From assembly GCA_018666805.1 (NCBI GenBank), contig JABIXB010000039.1:1-39009 (forward strand): a DNA stretch of 39,009 nucleotides, read 5' to 3'. This document shows positions 8,881 to 16,864 of the stretch, piece by piece. The stretch comes from Rhodospirillaceae bacterium. GTDB lineage: Bacteria > Pseudomonadota > Alphaproteobacteria > UBA828. The notes beneath the pieces are model-generated. The model saw only the letters and a list, made by a program, of their open reading frames with translations. It searched no databases and was not told where the DNA came from. Both the position numbers and the translations under genes were made by a program. Position 1 is the stretch's first letter. Each line of letters starts with the position of its first letter.

Positions 8881-8917
8881 GCCAAGGGCGCGGATGCGCC
8901 CGCCCGGCGATTGAGGG
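8881..8917. repeat. Direct repeat, copy 2 (37 bp)
   Basis: Second copy of the 37-base unit at 8814, ending 57 bases before the tRNA-Gln gene. The substitutions exchange C and G in the GC-rich half; the CGGCGATTGAGGG end is unchanged. Confidence 0.7.
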
Positions 8918-8974
8918 GCATTTTACAAGAGACCCAGCGAAATTGTTATGATAGAAGCCACCGGATTAGGCGAA

Positions 8975-9049
8975 TGGGGCGTAGCCAAGTGGTAAGGCAT
9001 CGGGTTTTGATCCCGTGTACCGTAGGTTCGAATCCTACCGCCCCAGCCA
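8975..9049 (+). tRNA. tRNA-Gln (anticodon TTG)
   Basis: A complete cloverleaf folds by eye. The acceptor stem TGGGGCG/CGCCCCA is perfect, the D stem is GCC/GGC, the anticodon loop TTTTGAT carries TTG at 9007-9009, the T stem is GTAGG/CCTAC around TTCGAAT, the discriminator is G, and the 3' CCA is encoded. It reads CAA (and CAG by wobble) codons. The outermost anticodon-stem pair (9000 with 9016) is a T-T mismatch; the other four pairs are sound. Confidence 0.97.
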
Positions 9050-9101
9050 TCCCCCCAAGCCGCGACATCACCACATTTACTTATAACAAGGAAGGTGAAC
9101 G

Positions 9102-9293
9102 ATGAAGGTCGATTTATACACCAAGGCCATTCTCACCGTGATAGCGGTCTGTCTCGCGGTTTTGGTTTCCCAGGGATTCGAGTTTACCGCCGAGGCGCAA
9201 ATCAGTGGCAGCGGCCAGGATGTCAGGGTCACCAACTTCGCGACCGACATAACGCCCGGTGAGACGTTGCACGTCTTCTGTACAAATTGCTAA
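9102..9293 (+). CDS. Small membrane-anchored or secreted protein of unknown function
   Basis: A 63-residue protein with a strong ribosome site (AAGGAAGGTG) upstream of ATG 9102. Residues 1-8 are polar and start MKVDLYTKA. Residues 9-24 form one hydrophobic segment, either a membrane anchor or an uncleaved signal. The rest is a short extracytoplasmic tail ending in CTNC, a terminal CxxC pair that might bind metal or form a disulfide. The MKVDLYTKA-type start seems familiar from short conserved hypothetical proteins, but I cannot assign a function. It sits directly after tRNA-Gln and before repeat copy A. Confidence 0.7.
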   Translation: MKVDLYTKAILTVIAVCLAVLVSQGFEFTAEAQISGSGQDVRVTNFATDITPGETLHVFCTNC

Positions 9294-9309
9294 CGCCGCA
9301 GCCATTACC

Positions 9310-9447
9310 CTAGATCGAATTATGATTAAATGGAACCGCTTCGCGGTTCAATTTAATCGTGTGAATCCGATCGATATCAAATAGTTAGAGCAGATTCACA
9401 TAGCTTGTCGGATCGCCGGGGCGATTCCGATAAACCATGTTCTGCTC
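9310..9447 (-). repeat. Two-hairpin intergenic repeat, copy A
   Basis: About 138 bases that are the near-exact reverse complement of copy B at 21672-21810. It contains a 16-pair hairpin (GATTAAAT..GAACCGC / GCGGTTC..ATTTAATC, around 9325-9359) and a longer imperfect hairpin bounded by GAGCAGA and TCTGCTC (about 9387-9447). It begins CTAGATCGAAT. It contains no ORF of significance. It lies between two small plus-strand genes. It resembles in general form the small palindromic repeats scattered in alphaproteobacterial genomes, but its family was not checked. Confidence 0.85.
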
Positions 9448-9635
9448 TTGCGGTCTTCAGGCGCCAGAAGGGCGGCGACGGAGTCATGAAGCGTGGCCAG
9501 ATGATCGCCCGAGACAAGGCGGAAAAATCTCCGTGCCCGTCAACGATTTTATAATAAATATATGTTTAGATAGTCCAACTACCCTGAAACGCCTACGACA
9601 CAATTCGCAATATGCAATAATATGCTGGATTGATT
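9448..9635. other. AT-rich spacer upstream of the 95-aa gene
   Basis: The last stretch (about 9540-9635) is clearly richer in A+T than the rest of the window. It contains a TATAAT at 9550-9555 with no convincing -35 partner. A 22-codon reading frame (9486-9554, starting MKRGQMIARDKA after a GGAG) is visible, but it is too short to support as a gene. The region may hold the promoter of the next gene or be a remnant of something lost. Confidence 0.4.
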
Positions 9636-9923
9636 ATGTCAAATATAATAGCATTTCCAAGCAGCGGCCTAACCGAACAGGACCGGCAGGAAGTCGTGTC
9701 GCTGGCCTATCAGCTTCAGCTCAAGGGCGCGGCCCAGGGCTGGATCACCGGTGAGACGATGCACGGCCATGTCTGGATGGCCATATTGGATGCGCGCAAG
9801 ACGGATGCGAGCCTGGCGGTAATCGCCCGCGAGGAAGGCCAGTATGTCGCTTTTTGCGACGACGGCTCCGCCCTCGCCCATGGTCCCAACCTGAGCGAAG
9901 TCCTGTCGACAATCTCGGCCTGA
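9636..9923 (+). CDS. Small soluble protein of unknown function
   Basis: A 95-residue protein from ATG 9636; an in-frame TTG two codons earlier is the less likely start. It has no signal peptide or membrane segment. It starts MSNIIAFPSSGLTEQD and has a regular alternation of helix- and strand-like stretches (EVVSLAYQLQLKGAAQGW, then WMAILDARKTDASLAVIARE, then EGQYVAFCDDGSAL). This is consistent with a small alpha/beta fold. I do not recognise the family. Codon use looks coding and in keeping with the genome even though the 5' flank is AT-rich. It is convergent with the DUF1641 gene, 15 bases away. Confidence 0.65.
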   Translation: MSNIIAFPSSGLTEQDRQEVVSLAYQLQLKGAAQGWITGETMHGHVWMAILDARKTDASLAVIAREEGQYVAFCDDGSALAHGPNLSEVLSTISA

Positions 9924-9938
9924 TTTAGCGCCCCCGCC

Positions 9939-10457
9939 TTAGCCCAACTCCGACTTGCGTAAATTCTCAGCCAGTGTGCGCAGAAACACGATCGAGGACT
10001 GCGTCTTCGGGTCGCCGAGCATTTTTAGCGTTGCCATGATGCCGCCGGGCGCCTGGTAGTCGGCTGATTCGCGCACCGCTTCGTTGACCGCTTCCTTGGC
10101 GGCATGGGCGAGGTCGGCGATTTCCTCGTTGGCGAGGTTGGTCAACATATGTTCGACGAACTGGGCCAGGCGCTCGACCATGCTGTCGGTCATGGCGTTG
10201 CGCATGGCGCTGATCATGTGGATCAGCTCGAAGGTTGCCTTGAGGCCGCCGGTGCGGTGCAGCGCCGTCAATTCGTCGAGCAGGCTGTGCACCGCGTCGC
10301 GCGTGTCCTCATCATTGAGGCGATCGAGAAGTTCCATGCCGTTGCCGAGGGTGGCGCTCAGGCGGCCGACCATCTGGTCGGTCATGGCGTCGCCGGCGGC
10401 CGCGATCAGGCGGTCGAGTTCTTCCGGCGCGTTGGGCCGGCTATCGATATCGCTCAT
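9939..10457 (-). CDS. DUF1641 family protein
   Basis: A 172-residue, mainly helical, soluble protein from ATG 10457, which has a purine-rich site upstream. It overlaps nothing, but follows the flavoprotein gene by only 13 bases. The sequence has the repeated pattern seen in DUF1641 proteins: MSDIDSRPNAPEELDRL at the start, paired helices with AMTDQMVGRLSATLGN and AMTDSMVERLAQFVEH, and a Gly-rich end (QAPGGIMATLKMLGDP). DUF1641 genes are often found next to SQR-like flavoproteins and formate-dehydrogenase-type clusters; the biochemical role is not established. Here it is the last gene of a sulfur-relay module. Confidence 0.8.
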   Translation of the reverse strand: MSDIDSRPNAPEELDRLIAAAGDAMTDQMVGRLSATLGNGMELLDRLNDEDTRDAVHSLLDELTALHRTGGLKATFELIHMISAMRNAMTDSMVERLAQFVEHMLTNLANEEIADLAHAAKEAVNEAVRESADYQAPGGIMATLKMLGDPKTQSSIVFLRTLAENLRKSELG

Positions 10458-10470
10458 CTTCTGGCCCCCC

Positions 10471-11610
10471 CTACAGCAAGCCGCGCGCCGACAACCAATA
10501 GAGCCGGTTGTAGGCAAGTTTCGACCAATGGATCATCTTCGACGGCGGGCCCGGATTGGGCGGCGTTTCATAGTTGAACCAGACATAGGTGGCGCTATCC
10601 ATGCCGGTTTCGACAAAGCAGAACACCTTGCCGTCATAGGGCCGCGCGGTGCGGCCCTCGAGCACCAGCGAGGTCAGATTGTCGATCAAGGTATCGGCTT
10701 CGTAATGGGCGGTCGAGCCGGCCTTGGAGATCGGGATATTGGTGGTGTCGCCGACGACGAAAACATTGCTCGAGCCCTCGCGGTTGAGCGAATGGCGGTC
10801 GGTCGGCACCCAGCCGCCGGCGCCGAGATCGGAGGCCTCGATCACTTCGGCGCCACGGTGCGGCGGGATCGTCACCAAGAGGTCGTAGGGCAGGGTTGAG
10901 CCTTCTTCCGATTCGATCGTCTTGGCCGCCGGGTCGACCGATTTGGCGTTGAAGAAAGTCTCGGATTTGATGCCGTATTTATCGAACTCGGCGCTGGTCC
11001 AATGGGCCACCGGTTCAAGCGCGTGCAGCCGGCCAATCGGATAGGTGTAGGTAATTTCGGTTTTGTCGGCGAGGCCGCGCTTTTGCAAATGGTGATAGAG
11101 CATGAAGCTGATTTCGAGCGGCGCCACCGGGCATTTATGCGGCGCGTTGACATTGACGACGATCTTGCCGCCGTCGAAATCTTCAAGTGCCTGGCGCATT
11201 TTGCGCGCGCCGTCGAGATCGTAGAACCAGTGCGCGCCCTCGGCCATGCCGGGGATCTCTTCGGGCACGATGCGCGAGCCGGTGGCGATGACGAGATAAT
11301 CATAGCCGAAGCTCATACCGGCATGGGTTTCGACCCTGTTGTTTTCGACATCGATATTGCTCGCCGGGTCGACGAAGAAATTAACGCGCCGGTCGAGCAC
11401 CTTGCGTTGATCGCGAAACAGCTCGTCCTCGCGCATGGTGCCAAACGGGATGTACAACAGGCCCGGCTGATACATGTGCTGGTCCGTCGTGCCGAGCATG
11501 GTGATCGAGACCTCGCCCTTGCCGAGCGCACTGCCGAGCTGGCGGCAAAGGCCGTTTGCGGTGATCGTGCCGGCCAGTCCGCCGCCGACAATCAATATGC
11601 GTTTGCTCAT
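10471..11610 (-). CDS. SQR-like FAD/NAD(P)-dependent oxidoreductase
   Basis: Flavoprotein of 379 residues related to sulfide:quinone oxidoreductases. The N-terminal dinucleotide fold ILIVGGGLAGT (5-15), the second motif YLVIATGSRIVPEEIPG (about 105-121) and the FAD-closing VFVVGDTTNIP (283-293) are present. Cysteines at 160 (in APHKCPVAPLE) and 331 (in GKVFCFVETG) sit at positions like the redox pair of SQR and flavocytochrome c. The C-terminus (MIHWSKLAYNRLYWL) could be an amphipathic membrane-binding helix. A frame extension upstream to 11772 would overlap the TusA gene, so ATG 11610 with GGGAGA is preferred. Encoded after dsrE-like and tusA-like genes, it probably oxidises a sulfane-sulfur species; quinone or other acceptor is unproven. 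Confidence 0.9.
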   Translation of the reverse strand: MSKRILIVGGGLAGTITANGLCRQLGSALGKGEVSITMLGTTDQHMYQPGLLYIPFGTMREDELFRDQRKVLDRRVNFFVDPASNIDVENNRVETHAGMSFGYDYLVIATGSRIVPEEIPGMAEGAHWFYDLDGARKMRQALEDFDGGKIVVNVNAPHKCPVAPLEISFMLYHHLQKRGLADKTEITYTYPIGRLHALEPVAHWTSAEFDKYGIKSETFFNAKSVDPAAKTIESEEGSTLPYDLLVTIPPHRGAEVIEASDLGAGGWVPTDRHSLNREGSSNVFVVGDTTNIPISKAGSTAHYEADTLIDNLTSLVLEGRTARPYDGKVFCFVETGMDSATYVWFNYETPPNPGPPSKMIHWSKLAYNRLYWLSARGLL

Positions 11611-11635
11611 TTTTTCGTCTCCCAGCCTGTAATTG

Positions 11636-11863
11636 TTATTTCGACTTGATGATGCGAATGCTCCAATAGCCGTCCTGTTCGGTGGTTTCGCCCATTTGAT
11701 GGCCGACCTTGGCGATCCATTCGGGAATGTCCTTGACCGAGCCCTGATCGGACGACCAGATCTCGATTTCATCGCCGATGCTGATCAGTTTGAGCCCGGC
11801 GATCAGCTCCAACAACGGTCCCGGGCAATAGGAGCCGCGCGCATCGATGGTTGTTGTGCTCAT
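11636..11863 (-). CDS. TusA-like sulfur carrier protein
   Basis: A 75-residue TusA/SirA/YeeD fold protein that carries persulfide sulfur on a single cysteine. The diagnostic motif is YCPGPLLEL, with the CPGP at residues 13-16 (Cys13). The rest (GDEIEIWSSDQGSVKDIPEWIAK) follows the two-layer fold's strand-helix order. It lies 21 bases after the DsrE-like gene and 25 before the SQR-like flavoprotein, suggesting that sulfur is passed among these three. It is not the housekeeping tRNA-thiolation TusA by context. Confidence 0.93.
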   Translation of the reverse strand: MSTTTIDARGSYCPGPLLELIAGLKLISIGDEIEIWSSDQGSVKDIPEWIAKVGHQMGETTEQDGYWSIRIIKSK

Positions 11864-11884
11864 AGGTGCGGTTTTTCTTTCGGT

Positions 11885-12283
11885 TTAGAGAACGATCAAT
11901 TCGCCGGCCTCGGCGTCGGACATGAATTTGGTCAGGCCGCCGGCCTCGTCGAACAGGCCGTCCTCAAGATCGGCCAGGGTCCATTCCTGGATGTCGAGCG
12001 CCATCGAGCAGGCGATGATTGTTAGATCGCCGAGCATCTTGCCCTGGCGCAAGAGCTCGAGCGCATCGGGTGCGCCTTTTTTCAACATCTCGGCGGAAAA
12101 GGCGCCGCCCCGGTAGCGCGCCTCGGCGTTCAAGCCTTTGGCAAACACCAGGATCGCCGCCATGCTGACAAAAAGCTGGGTCGGCCGTTCGGAAACGGCG
12201 GCGACCGAAGCCATCATGCCGGCAAGCTGCACCTTCTCATGCTCGGGTGAGGCCAAAACAATAAATAGTGGTGCAGCCGCCAT
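11885..12283 (-). CDS. DsrE/DsrF-like (DsrE2-type) sulfurtransferase
   Basis: A 132-residue DsrE-family protein with an N-terminal beta strand (APLFIVLASPE), a hydrophobic middle helix region (LFVSMAAILVFAKGL) and the cysteine motif LTIIACSMALDIQEW, where Cys92 is the likely persulfide carrier. This looks like the DsrE2/peroxiredoxin-like branch more than TusD. It is the first gene of the DsrE-TusA-flavoprotein-DUF1641 unit. The upstream 258 bases separate it from the RND genes. DsrE-TusA pairs are known sulfur trafficking partners in sulfur oxidisers and in other bacteria. Confidence 0.88.
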   Translation of the reverse strand: MAAAPLFIVLASPEHEKVQLAGMMASVAAVSERPTQLFVSMAAILVFAKGLNAEARYRGGAFSAEMLKKGAPDALELLRQGKMLGDLTIIACSMALDIQEWTLADLEDGLFDEAGGLTKFMSDAEAGELIVL

Positions 12284-12541
12284 ACCAACGTTCCCGGGGA
12301 AGCCAGAAATATAGCCATGATCATTTAGCAGATAATCGCCGGCTAATCACCCCATCCATTCGCTATGAGGTGTGCGGAATTGTCGGCGTCCGGTGTCGCC
12401 TACGCTATGATGCGGGCGCGGCGGCAAGCGGCCGGGCGCCGCCATGATCGCGTAAAAATCCACTGGATTACAAAATAATACCAGTTTTATTGTTTTAAAT
12501 TAGGGGGTTAATATTTTTACTTGTCTGGACCGGAACAGCAA
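12284..12541. other. Intergenic region between RND pump and sulfur module
   Basis: No gene is supported. The part next to the RND stop (about 12465-12530) is AT-rich, and the middle has GC-rich self-complementary sequence (GGCGGC..GCCGCC, about 12420-12443) without a T-run. It must hold the promoter of the sulfur module, but I could not pick convincing -35/-10 boxes. Confidence 0.5.
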
Positions 12542-15500
12542 TTAATCGGTGGAGACCTCAACCGCTGCCTGTTCGCGTGCTTCGGTCTTGGTCGGGCCCG
12601 TGCGCGGTTTGCGCGCCAGCACCGTCATCATCGGCGGAATGATCAAGAGGGTGAGAAGGGCGGATAGCGCCAAACCACCGACCACCACCGAACCGAGACC
12701 ACGATAGAGTTCCGAGCCGGCGCCCGGGAACAGCACCAGTGGCAACATGCCGACAACTGAGGTGACGGTCGACATGAAGATCGGCCGGATGCGGTTGCGC
12801 GTTGCTTCCAAAATGGCTTCCTGGACCTCCATATCGTCGCTCCGCATGTGGTGCAGAGTCTGATGCACCAGGAGAATCGCATTGTTGACGACGATGCCGA
12901 TCAGGATGACGAAGCCCAGCACCGTCAACATGTCGAGCGGCTGGAAGCGGTCGATATTGATCAGCAACAGGCCAAGCACGCCGCCGGCCGCCGCCGTCGG
13001 CACCGAAAGCATGATGATGAACGGGTAGATAAAACTTTCGAACAGCACCGCCATGATGAGATAGACGATAAATATCGCGAGCACGAGATTGAGCACCATC
13101 GCGTCCCAGGTCTTGGTCAACTGATCCGCCGTGCCCGAAAGGTGCATCGAGACACCGGGCGGTAGATCGCCCGCCAGCGCGCCGATGACGCTTTCCTCGA
13201 GCGTCTGCATGGCGACTTCGAGCGGCACTGCCGCGGCTGGGCGGATTTCCAGGGTGACGGTGCGTTCGCGCTCGACATGGCGGATCAGCGTCGGCCCTTC
13301 AGTGACGATGATATCGGCCAGCGCGCCGACCGGCAGAATAGTGCCGTCGCGCGTCACCACCGGTAGGAAATTAATGTCCTGGGTTTGGCCGACGGCCTGC
13401 TCGGGGCCGGTCAACATTAGATCGAAGCGCTTGCCGCCGATGGTGATCTCGTCAACGCGCAGACCATCATTGAAAGCATCGACCGTGAGGCCGAGCTCGA
13501 GCGCATTCAGGCCGTTATCGCCTAGGAGGACCTGGTTGGGAACGATGCGCACTTCCGGCGCGCCGAGCTCGAGCCCCGGCACCGGGCGCATCTGGTTGCC
13601 TTCGGAGAACGGCATCGCCATGAAGAGATGCCCAACCGCGCTCACCGCGACTTCAAGAATGGTCTCCAGATCGGGGCCGGAAATATCGAGGTCGATCTTG
13701 CGCCCGCCGCCGATGGCGCGGCCAAACAGGCTGGTCTGGCTGACGAAACCGAAAGTACCGGGCTCGCGGAACACCGGGATGCGGATCGGGTCAATGAGCT
13801 CGCCGGCGCGCTGCGGCTCCATTGAAACAGCGCCGACAAAAGCGCGCGAACGCAAGGTGACGAAGAAGAAGCGCTCCATCTTGGGCGGTCCGCCGGGCTC
13901 GGATACCGGCCCGGTTTCGGTTGCCCAGAGCGGGCGCACCGCGTTCTCGATGCGCTTGGCAATGCCGCTGGTGGTATCCAAATTATAGCCTGGCGGCGGC
14001 ACCACCACGCCAAACACGAGATTGCGGTTGCCCTCCGGCAGATAGTCGAGCTTGGGCAGGAATTGATATGAAAAATAAAGCGAGCCGCCGCAGACAAGGA
14101 TCACCACCGCGATGGCGCGCAGGCGCCCGCGCACAACCCAGCGCGTAAAACCCATCACCACAGCGACGAAAGCGCGGGCAAAGTGATCGATGATCGGAAT
14201 TGGCAAACGGCGCGGCGCTTCGAGCACATTGCCGGCACTCGTCTTTGAGCGGCCAAGAATGCGCGCGGCGAGCGACGGGATGAGAGTGATGGCGATGACC
14301 AGCGACAGCAGCACCGAGACCGAAATGGCGACGGCGATATCGCGGAATAGCTGGCCGGCCTCCAACTCCATGATCAATATCGGAATAAACACCAATACCG
14401 TGGTCAGAGCCGAGACGAACACCGCGCCCCACACCTGGCGCGCGCCCTGATAGGCGGCCTCGCGGCGCGTGAGGCCGGATTGCCGCAATCGGTAGATATT
14501 CTCGAGCACGACAATGGCGGCATCGACCACCATGCCGACGGCGAAGGCGAAGCCGGCGAGCGACACCACATTGATCGACCGGCCGAGCAGCGCCATGGCG
14601 ACGAACGAGCCGACCACCGATACCGGTATCGCGATAGCGATAATTATCGTGGCGCCGAAAGAGCGCAGGAACAACATCAGGATAATGACGGCGAGGGTGC
14701 CGCCGACCCAAATATTCTGCTGCACCAATTCGATTGCCGAATCGATATAGACGGTCTCGTCATAGGCTTGCTCAAGCGTCAGCAGCGCGTCGGGCAACAC
14801 CCTTTCATTAAGCTCGGCGACGGCCTGGCGCACGCCTTCCATGGTCTCCATCACATTGGCGCCGGTCTCGCGGATGGCGTTGACCGCCATCGCCGGCTCA
14901 CCCAGGGTGCGAATGCGCGCGACCGGATCCTTGTAGCCGAAATGGACCTCGCCGATATCGCCCAGCGTCACACGCGCAAGGCGCCCGGAGGCACTGTTTT
15001 CGGCGCTCCGCAGCAGCACCGCGCGCACCCGCTCGGGGGTTTTGAGCTCGGCATCGGTGCGCACGATGTAGCGCCGCTTGCCTTCGTTCAAATCGCCGGC
15101 GGAGATCGATGTATTGGCGCCCTGTAGCGCGCTCACCACATCGCGCACCGTGAGGCCGTAGCGCGCCATCTTTTTGGGATCCACCGTGATCCGCAATTCG
15201 CGCTCGGAACCGCCGAACACATTGACCCGGGCGACGCCCGGCACGCGCTCGATGCGTTCCTTGATCGTATCTTCGATAAAATCGCCATATTCGTGAATCG
15301 GGCGAATATTGCCTTCGACACGCTGGATGATGAACCAGGCGATGGCTTGGTCCTCGGCGCTCGCGGTGCGGATCGTTGGCTCGTCGGTTTCCTCCGGATA
15401 GCCCGACACGCGGTCGAGGCTGTTGGCGACAAGCAGCAGTGCGCGGTCCATATTATGGCCGACTTTGAATTCAAGCGTGATCTCGGAGCTGTTGTCCTGC

Positions 15501-15751
15501 GATTGGCTGACCATGCGCGACAGGCCCTCAAGGCCCTTCAGCACCTCTTCCTGGCGGTTGGTCACTTCGCGCTCGACCTCGGCCGGTGCGGCGCCAAACC
15601 AATTGGTGGTGATGGTGAGCACCGGTTTGCGCACATCGGGCGTAAGCTGAATCGGGATGGTCTGGAGCGCTACCAGGCCGAACAGGAGAATCATCAGCAC
15701 CGCCGCGATCATGGCGATCGGCCGCGCAATGGCGAGGCGGATAAGATTCAT
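12542..15751 (-). CDS. RND efflux pump inner-membrane subunit (AcrB/HAE1-like)
   Basis: Proton-driven multidrug-type RND transporter of 1069 residues, a normal length. It starts MNLIRLAIARPIAMIAAVLM, typical of the first membrane helix. The fourth-helix motif FAVGMVVDAAIVVLENIYR keeps the first aspartate of the AcrB DD pair but has alanine at the second. In the tenth helix (VILIGIVVNNAILLVHQ) the AcrB lysine is replaced by asparagine. Such variants occur widely in RND branches and do not imply loss of function, though proton coupling residues differ from AcrB. The adaptor gene's stop codon is immediately followed by this ATG. No TolC-type outer-membrane factor is nearby. Substrate is unknown. 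Confidence 0.95.
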   Translation of the reverse strand: MNLIRLAIARPIAMIAAVLMILLFGLVALQTIPIQLTPDVRKPVLTITTNWFGAAPAEVEREVTNRQEEVLKGLEGLSRMVSQSQDNSSEITLEFKVGHNMDRALLLVANSLDRVSGYPEETDEPTIRTASAEDQAIAWFIIQRVEGNIRPIHEYGDFIEDTIKERIERVPGVARVNVFGGSERELRITVDPKKMARYGLTVRDVVSALQGANTSISAGDLNEGKRRYIVRTDAELKTPERVRAVLLRSAENSASGRLARVTLGDIGEVHFGYKDPVARIRTLGEPAMAVNAIRETGANVMETMEGVRQAVAELNERVLPDALLTLEQAYDETVYIDSAIELVQQNIWVGGTLAVIILMLFLRSFGATIIIAIAIPVSVVGSFVAMALLGRSINVVSLAGFAFAVGMVVDAAIVVLENIYRLRQSGLTRREAAYQGARQVWGAVFVSALTTVLVFIPILIMELEAGQLFRDIAVAISVSVLLSLVIAITLIPSLAARILGRSKTSAGNVLEAPRRLPIPIIDHFARAFVAVVMGFTRWVVRGRLRAIAVVILVCGGSLYFSYQFLPKLDYLPEGNRNLVFGVVVPPPGYNLDTTSGIAKRIENAVRPLWATETGPVSEPGGPPKMERFFFVTLRSRAFVGAVSMEPQRAGELIDPIRIPVFREPGTFGFVSQTSLFGRAIGGGRKIDLDISGPDLETILEVAVSAVGHLFMAMPFSEGNQMRPVPGLELGAPEVRIVPNQVLLGDNGLNALELGLTVDAFNDGLRVDEITIGGKRFDLMLTGPEQAVGQTQDINFLPVVTRDGTILPVGALADIIVTEGPTLIRHVERERTVTLEIRPAAAVPLEVAMQTLEESVIGALAGDLPPGVSMHLSGTADQLTKTWDAMVLNLVLAIFIVYLIMAVLFESFIYPFIIMLSVPTAAAGGVLGLLLINIDRFQPLDMLTVLGFVILIGIVVNNAILLVHQTLHHMRSDDMEVQEAILEATRNRIRPIFMSTVTSVVGMLPLVLFPGAGSELYRGLGSVVVGGLALSALLTLLIIPPMMTVLARKPRTGPTKTEAREQAAVEVSTD

Positions 15752-16864
15752 TTACGAGCCGTCGGCAACCGTGACGGCCTGGCCGGGCCGGAGGCGCTCA
15801 TTGCCGCGAATCACGGCCAAATCGCCGGGCGCCACGCCGCTGATCACCTCAAAGCGCCCGCCGACCGCGGCACCGGTCTGCACCGGGCGGATATCGGCCT
15901 TGCCGTCGGCGGCGAGGTAAACGAAGGTCTGTCCCTGGCGCGTTATCACCGCATCCTTATGCACCGTCACCACTTCGCGGTAGGGCCCTTGCGGCAAATG
16001 CACCACGACTGACTGGTTGACCGCGAGAACGCGGCCATTGAGGGCGATGTCGGGGGTGAAACGTACCTGACGGGTGCGGGTGAGGGGGTTCTCCTCCGGC
16101 ACGATGGCGCGCACCACGGCTTGATGATCCGAGCCGTCATCGAGCGTAATCGTAATCACCACGCCGGCCTCCAGGGCCGGGATGCGGGTGGCTGGAACAT
16201 CGGCCTCTATTTCGAGTTTGCGGTCGCTCAGCATGGACACCACCGAGCCGCCAACCGGCACGTACGAGCCGGTCTCGGTATGCTCAAGCGTGACCACCCC
16301 GCCATAAGGCGCGCGGACCTTGGCGTCGTAGAGATCGATCTCGGCCAGGGCGAGATTGGCCAGCGCGCGCTCATTGCGCGCCATGGCGGCGCCGACCGAG
16401 GTTTGCGCCACCACCACCTGCTGGCGCTGGTCTTCGTGCCGGCCCTTGGAAAAGGCGACCGAATTCTTAAGCCCCTCAAGGCGCGCCAACTCCTGGCGGC
16501 GCAGCGTCAATTGCGCTTCGGCCAGCCTGATTTGCGCTTCGGTTTCGGCCGCTTCGGCGACCAACAGGGCGCGCTGGCGCTCAAGACGGGCGGTATCCAA
16601 TAGGGCGAGTACATCGCCTTTCTGAACCCGGTCGCCAACGCTGACCCGCATATCGGCCACCGGGCCACCAATACGGGCGGCAACGATGCCGGATTGGCGC
16701 GCGACCAGCCGGCCAATCACCGGAACGGTTTGTGACAAGGGCTCCATGCGCACTTCATCGACGCCGACCGCCGCCGCTTGCTGGGCCAGGGCGCCGGGCG
16801 TGCCGGGCAGTGCCAGCGGTAGCGTGAGTGCCAACATTGCCGCCATTATCAGGCGCGTCATCAT
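15752..16864 (-). CDS. RND periplasmic adaptor (membrane fusion protein)
   Basis: HlyD/AcrA-type adaptor of 370 residues linking the RND pump to an outer-membrane channel. It has an N-terminal signal peptide (MMTRLIMAAMLALTLPLAL, cleavage near ALAQQ). A lipoyl-like half follows (VGDRVQKGDVLALLDT), then an alpha-helical hairpin rich in Ala, Glu and Arg (about residues 105-175). Next come the returning lipoyl half (VRAPYGGVVTLEHTETGSYVPVG) and a beta-barrel region. No lipobox cysteine is seen, so it is probably soluble or held by its partner. Start ATG 16864 overlaps the NUDIX gene's TGA as ATGA, and the pump follows with no gap. Confidence 0.94.
   Translation of the reverse strand: MMTRLIMAAMLALTLPLALPGTPGALAQQAAAVGVDEVRMEPLSQTVPVIGRLVARQSGIVAARIGGPVADMRVSVGDRVQKGDVLALLDTARLERQRALLVAEAAETEAQIRLAEAQLTLRRQELARLEGLKNSVAFSKGRHEDQRQQVVVAQTSVGAAMARNERALANLALAEIDLYDAKVRAPYGGVVTLEHTETGSYVPVGGSVVSMLSDRKLEIEADVPATRIPALEAGVVITITLDDGSDHQAVVRAIVPEENPLTRTRQVRFTPDIALNGRVLAVNQSVVVHLPQGPYREVVTVHKDAVITRQGQTFVYLAADGKADIRPVQTGAAVGGRFEVISGVAPGDLAVIRGNERLRPGQAVTVADGS

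Noticed and set aside
8478-8921. Minus-strand frame across the end of the second dehydrogenase and the direct repeats
   Set aside because: It mostly runs opposite a recognised gene and extends through repeated non-coding sequence.
9486-9554. 22-codon ORF (MKRGQMIARDKA start) after a GGAG
   Set aside because: Too short, no homology recognised and no conservation data; may be a remnant.
9437-9754. Plus-strand 105-codon frame overlapping the 95-aa gene
   Set aside because: It starts in repeat copy A and lies in another frame over a better-supported gene; its sequence looks non-protein-like.
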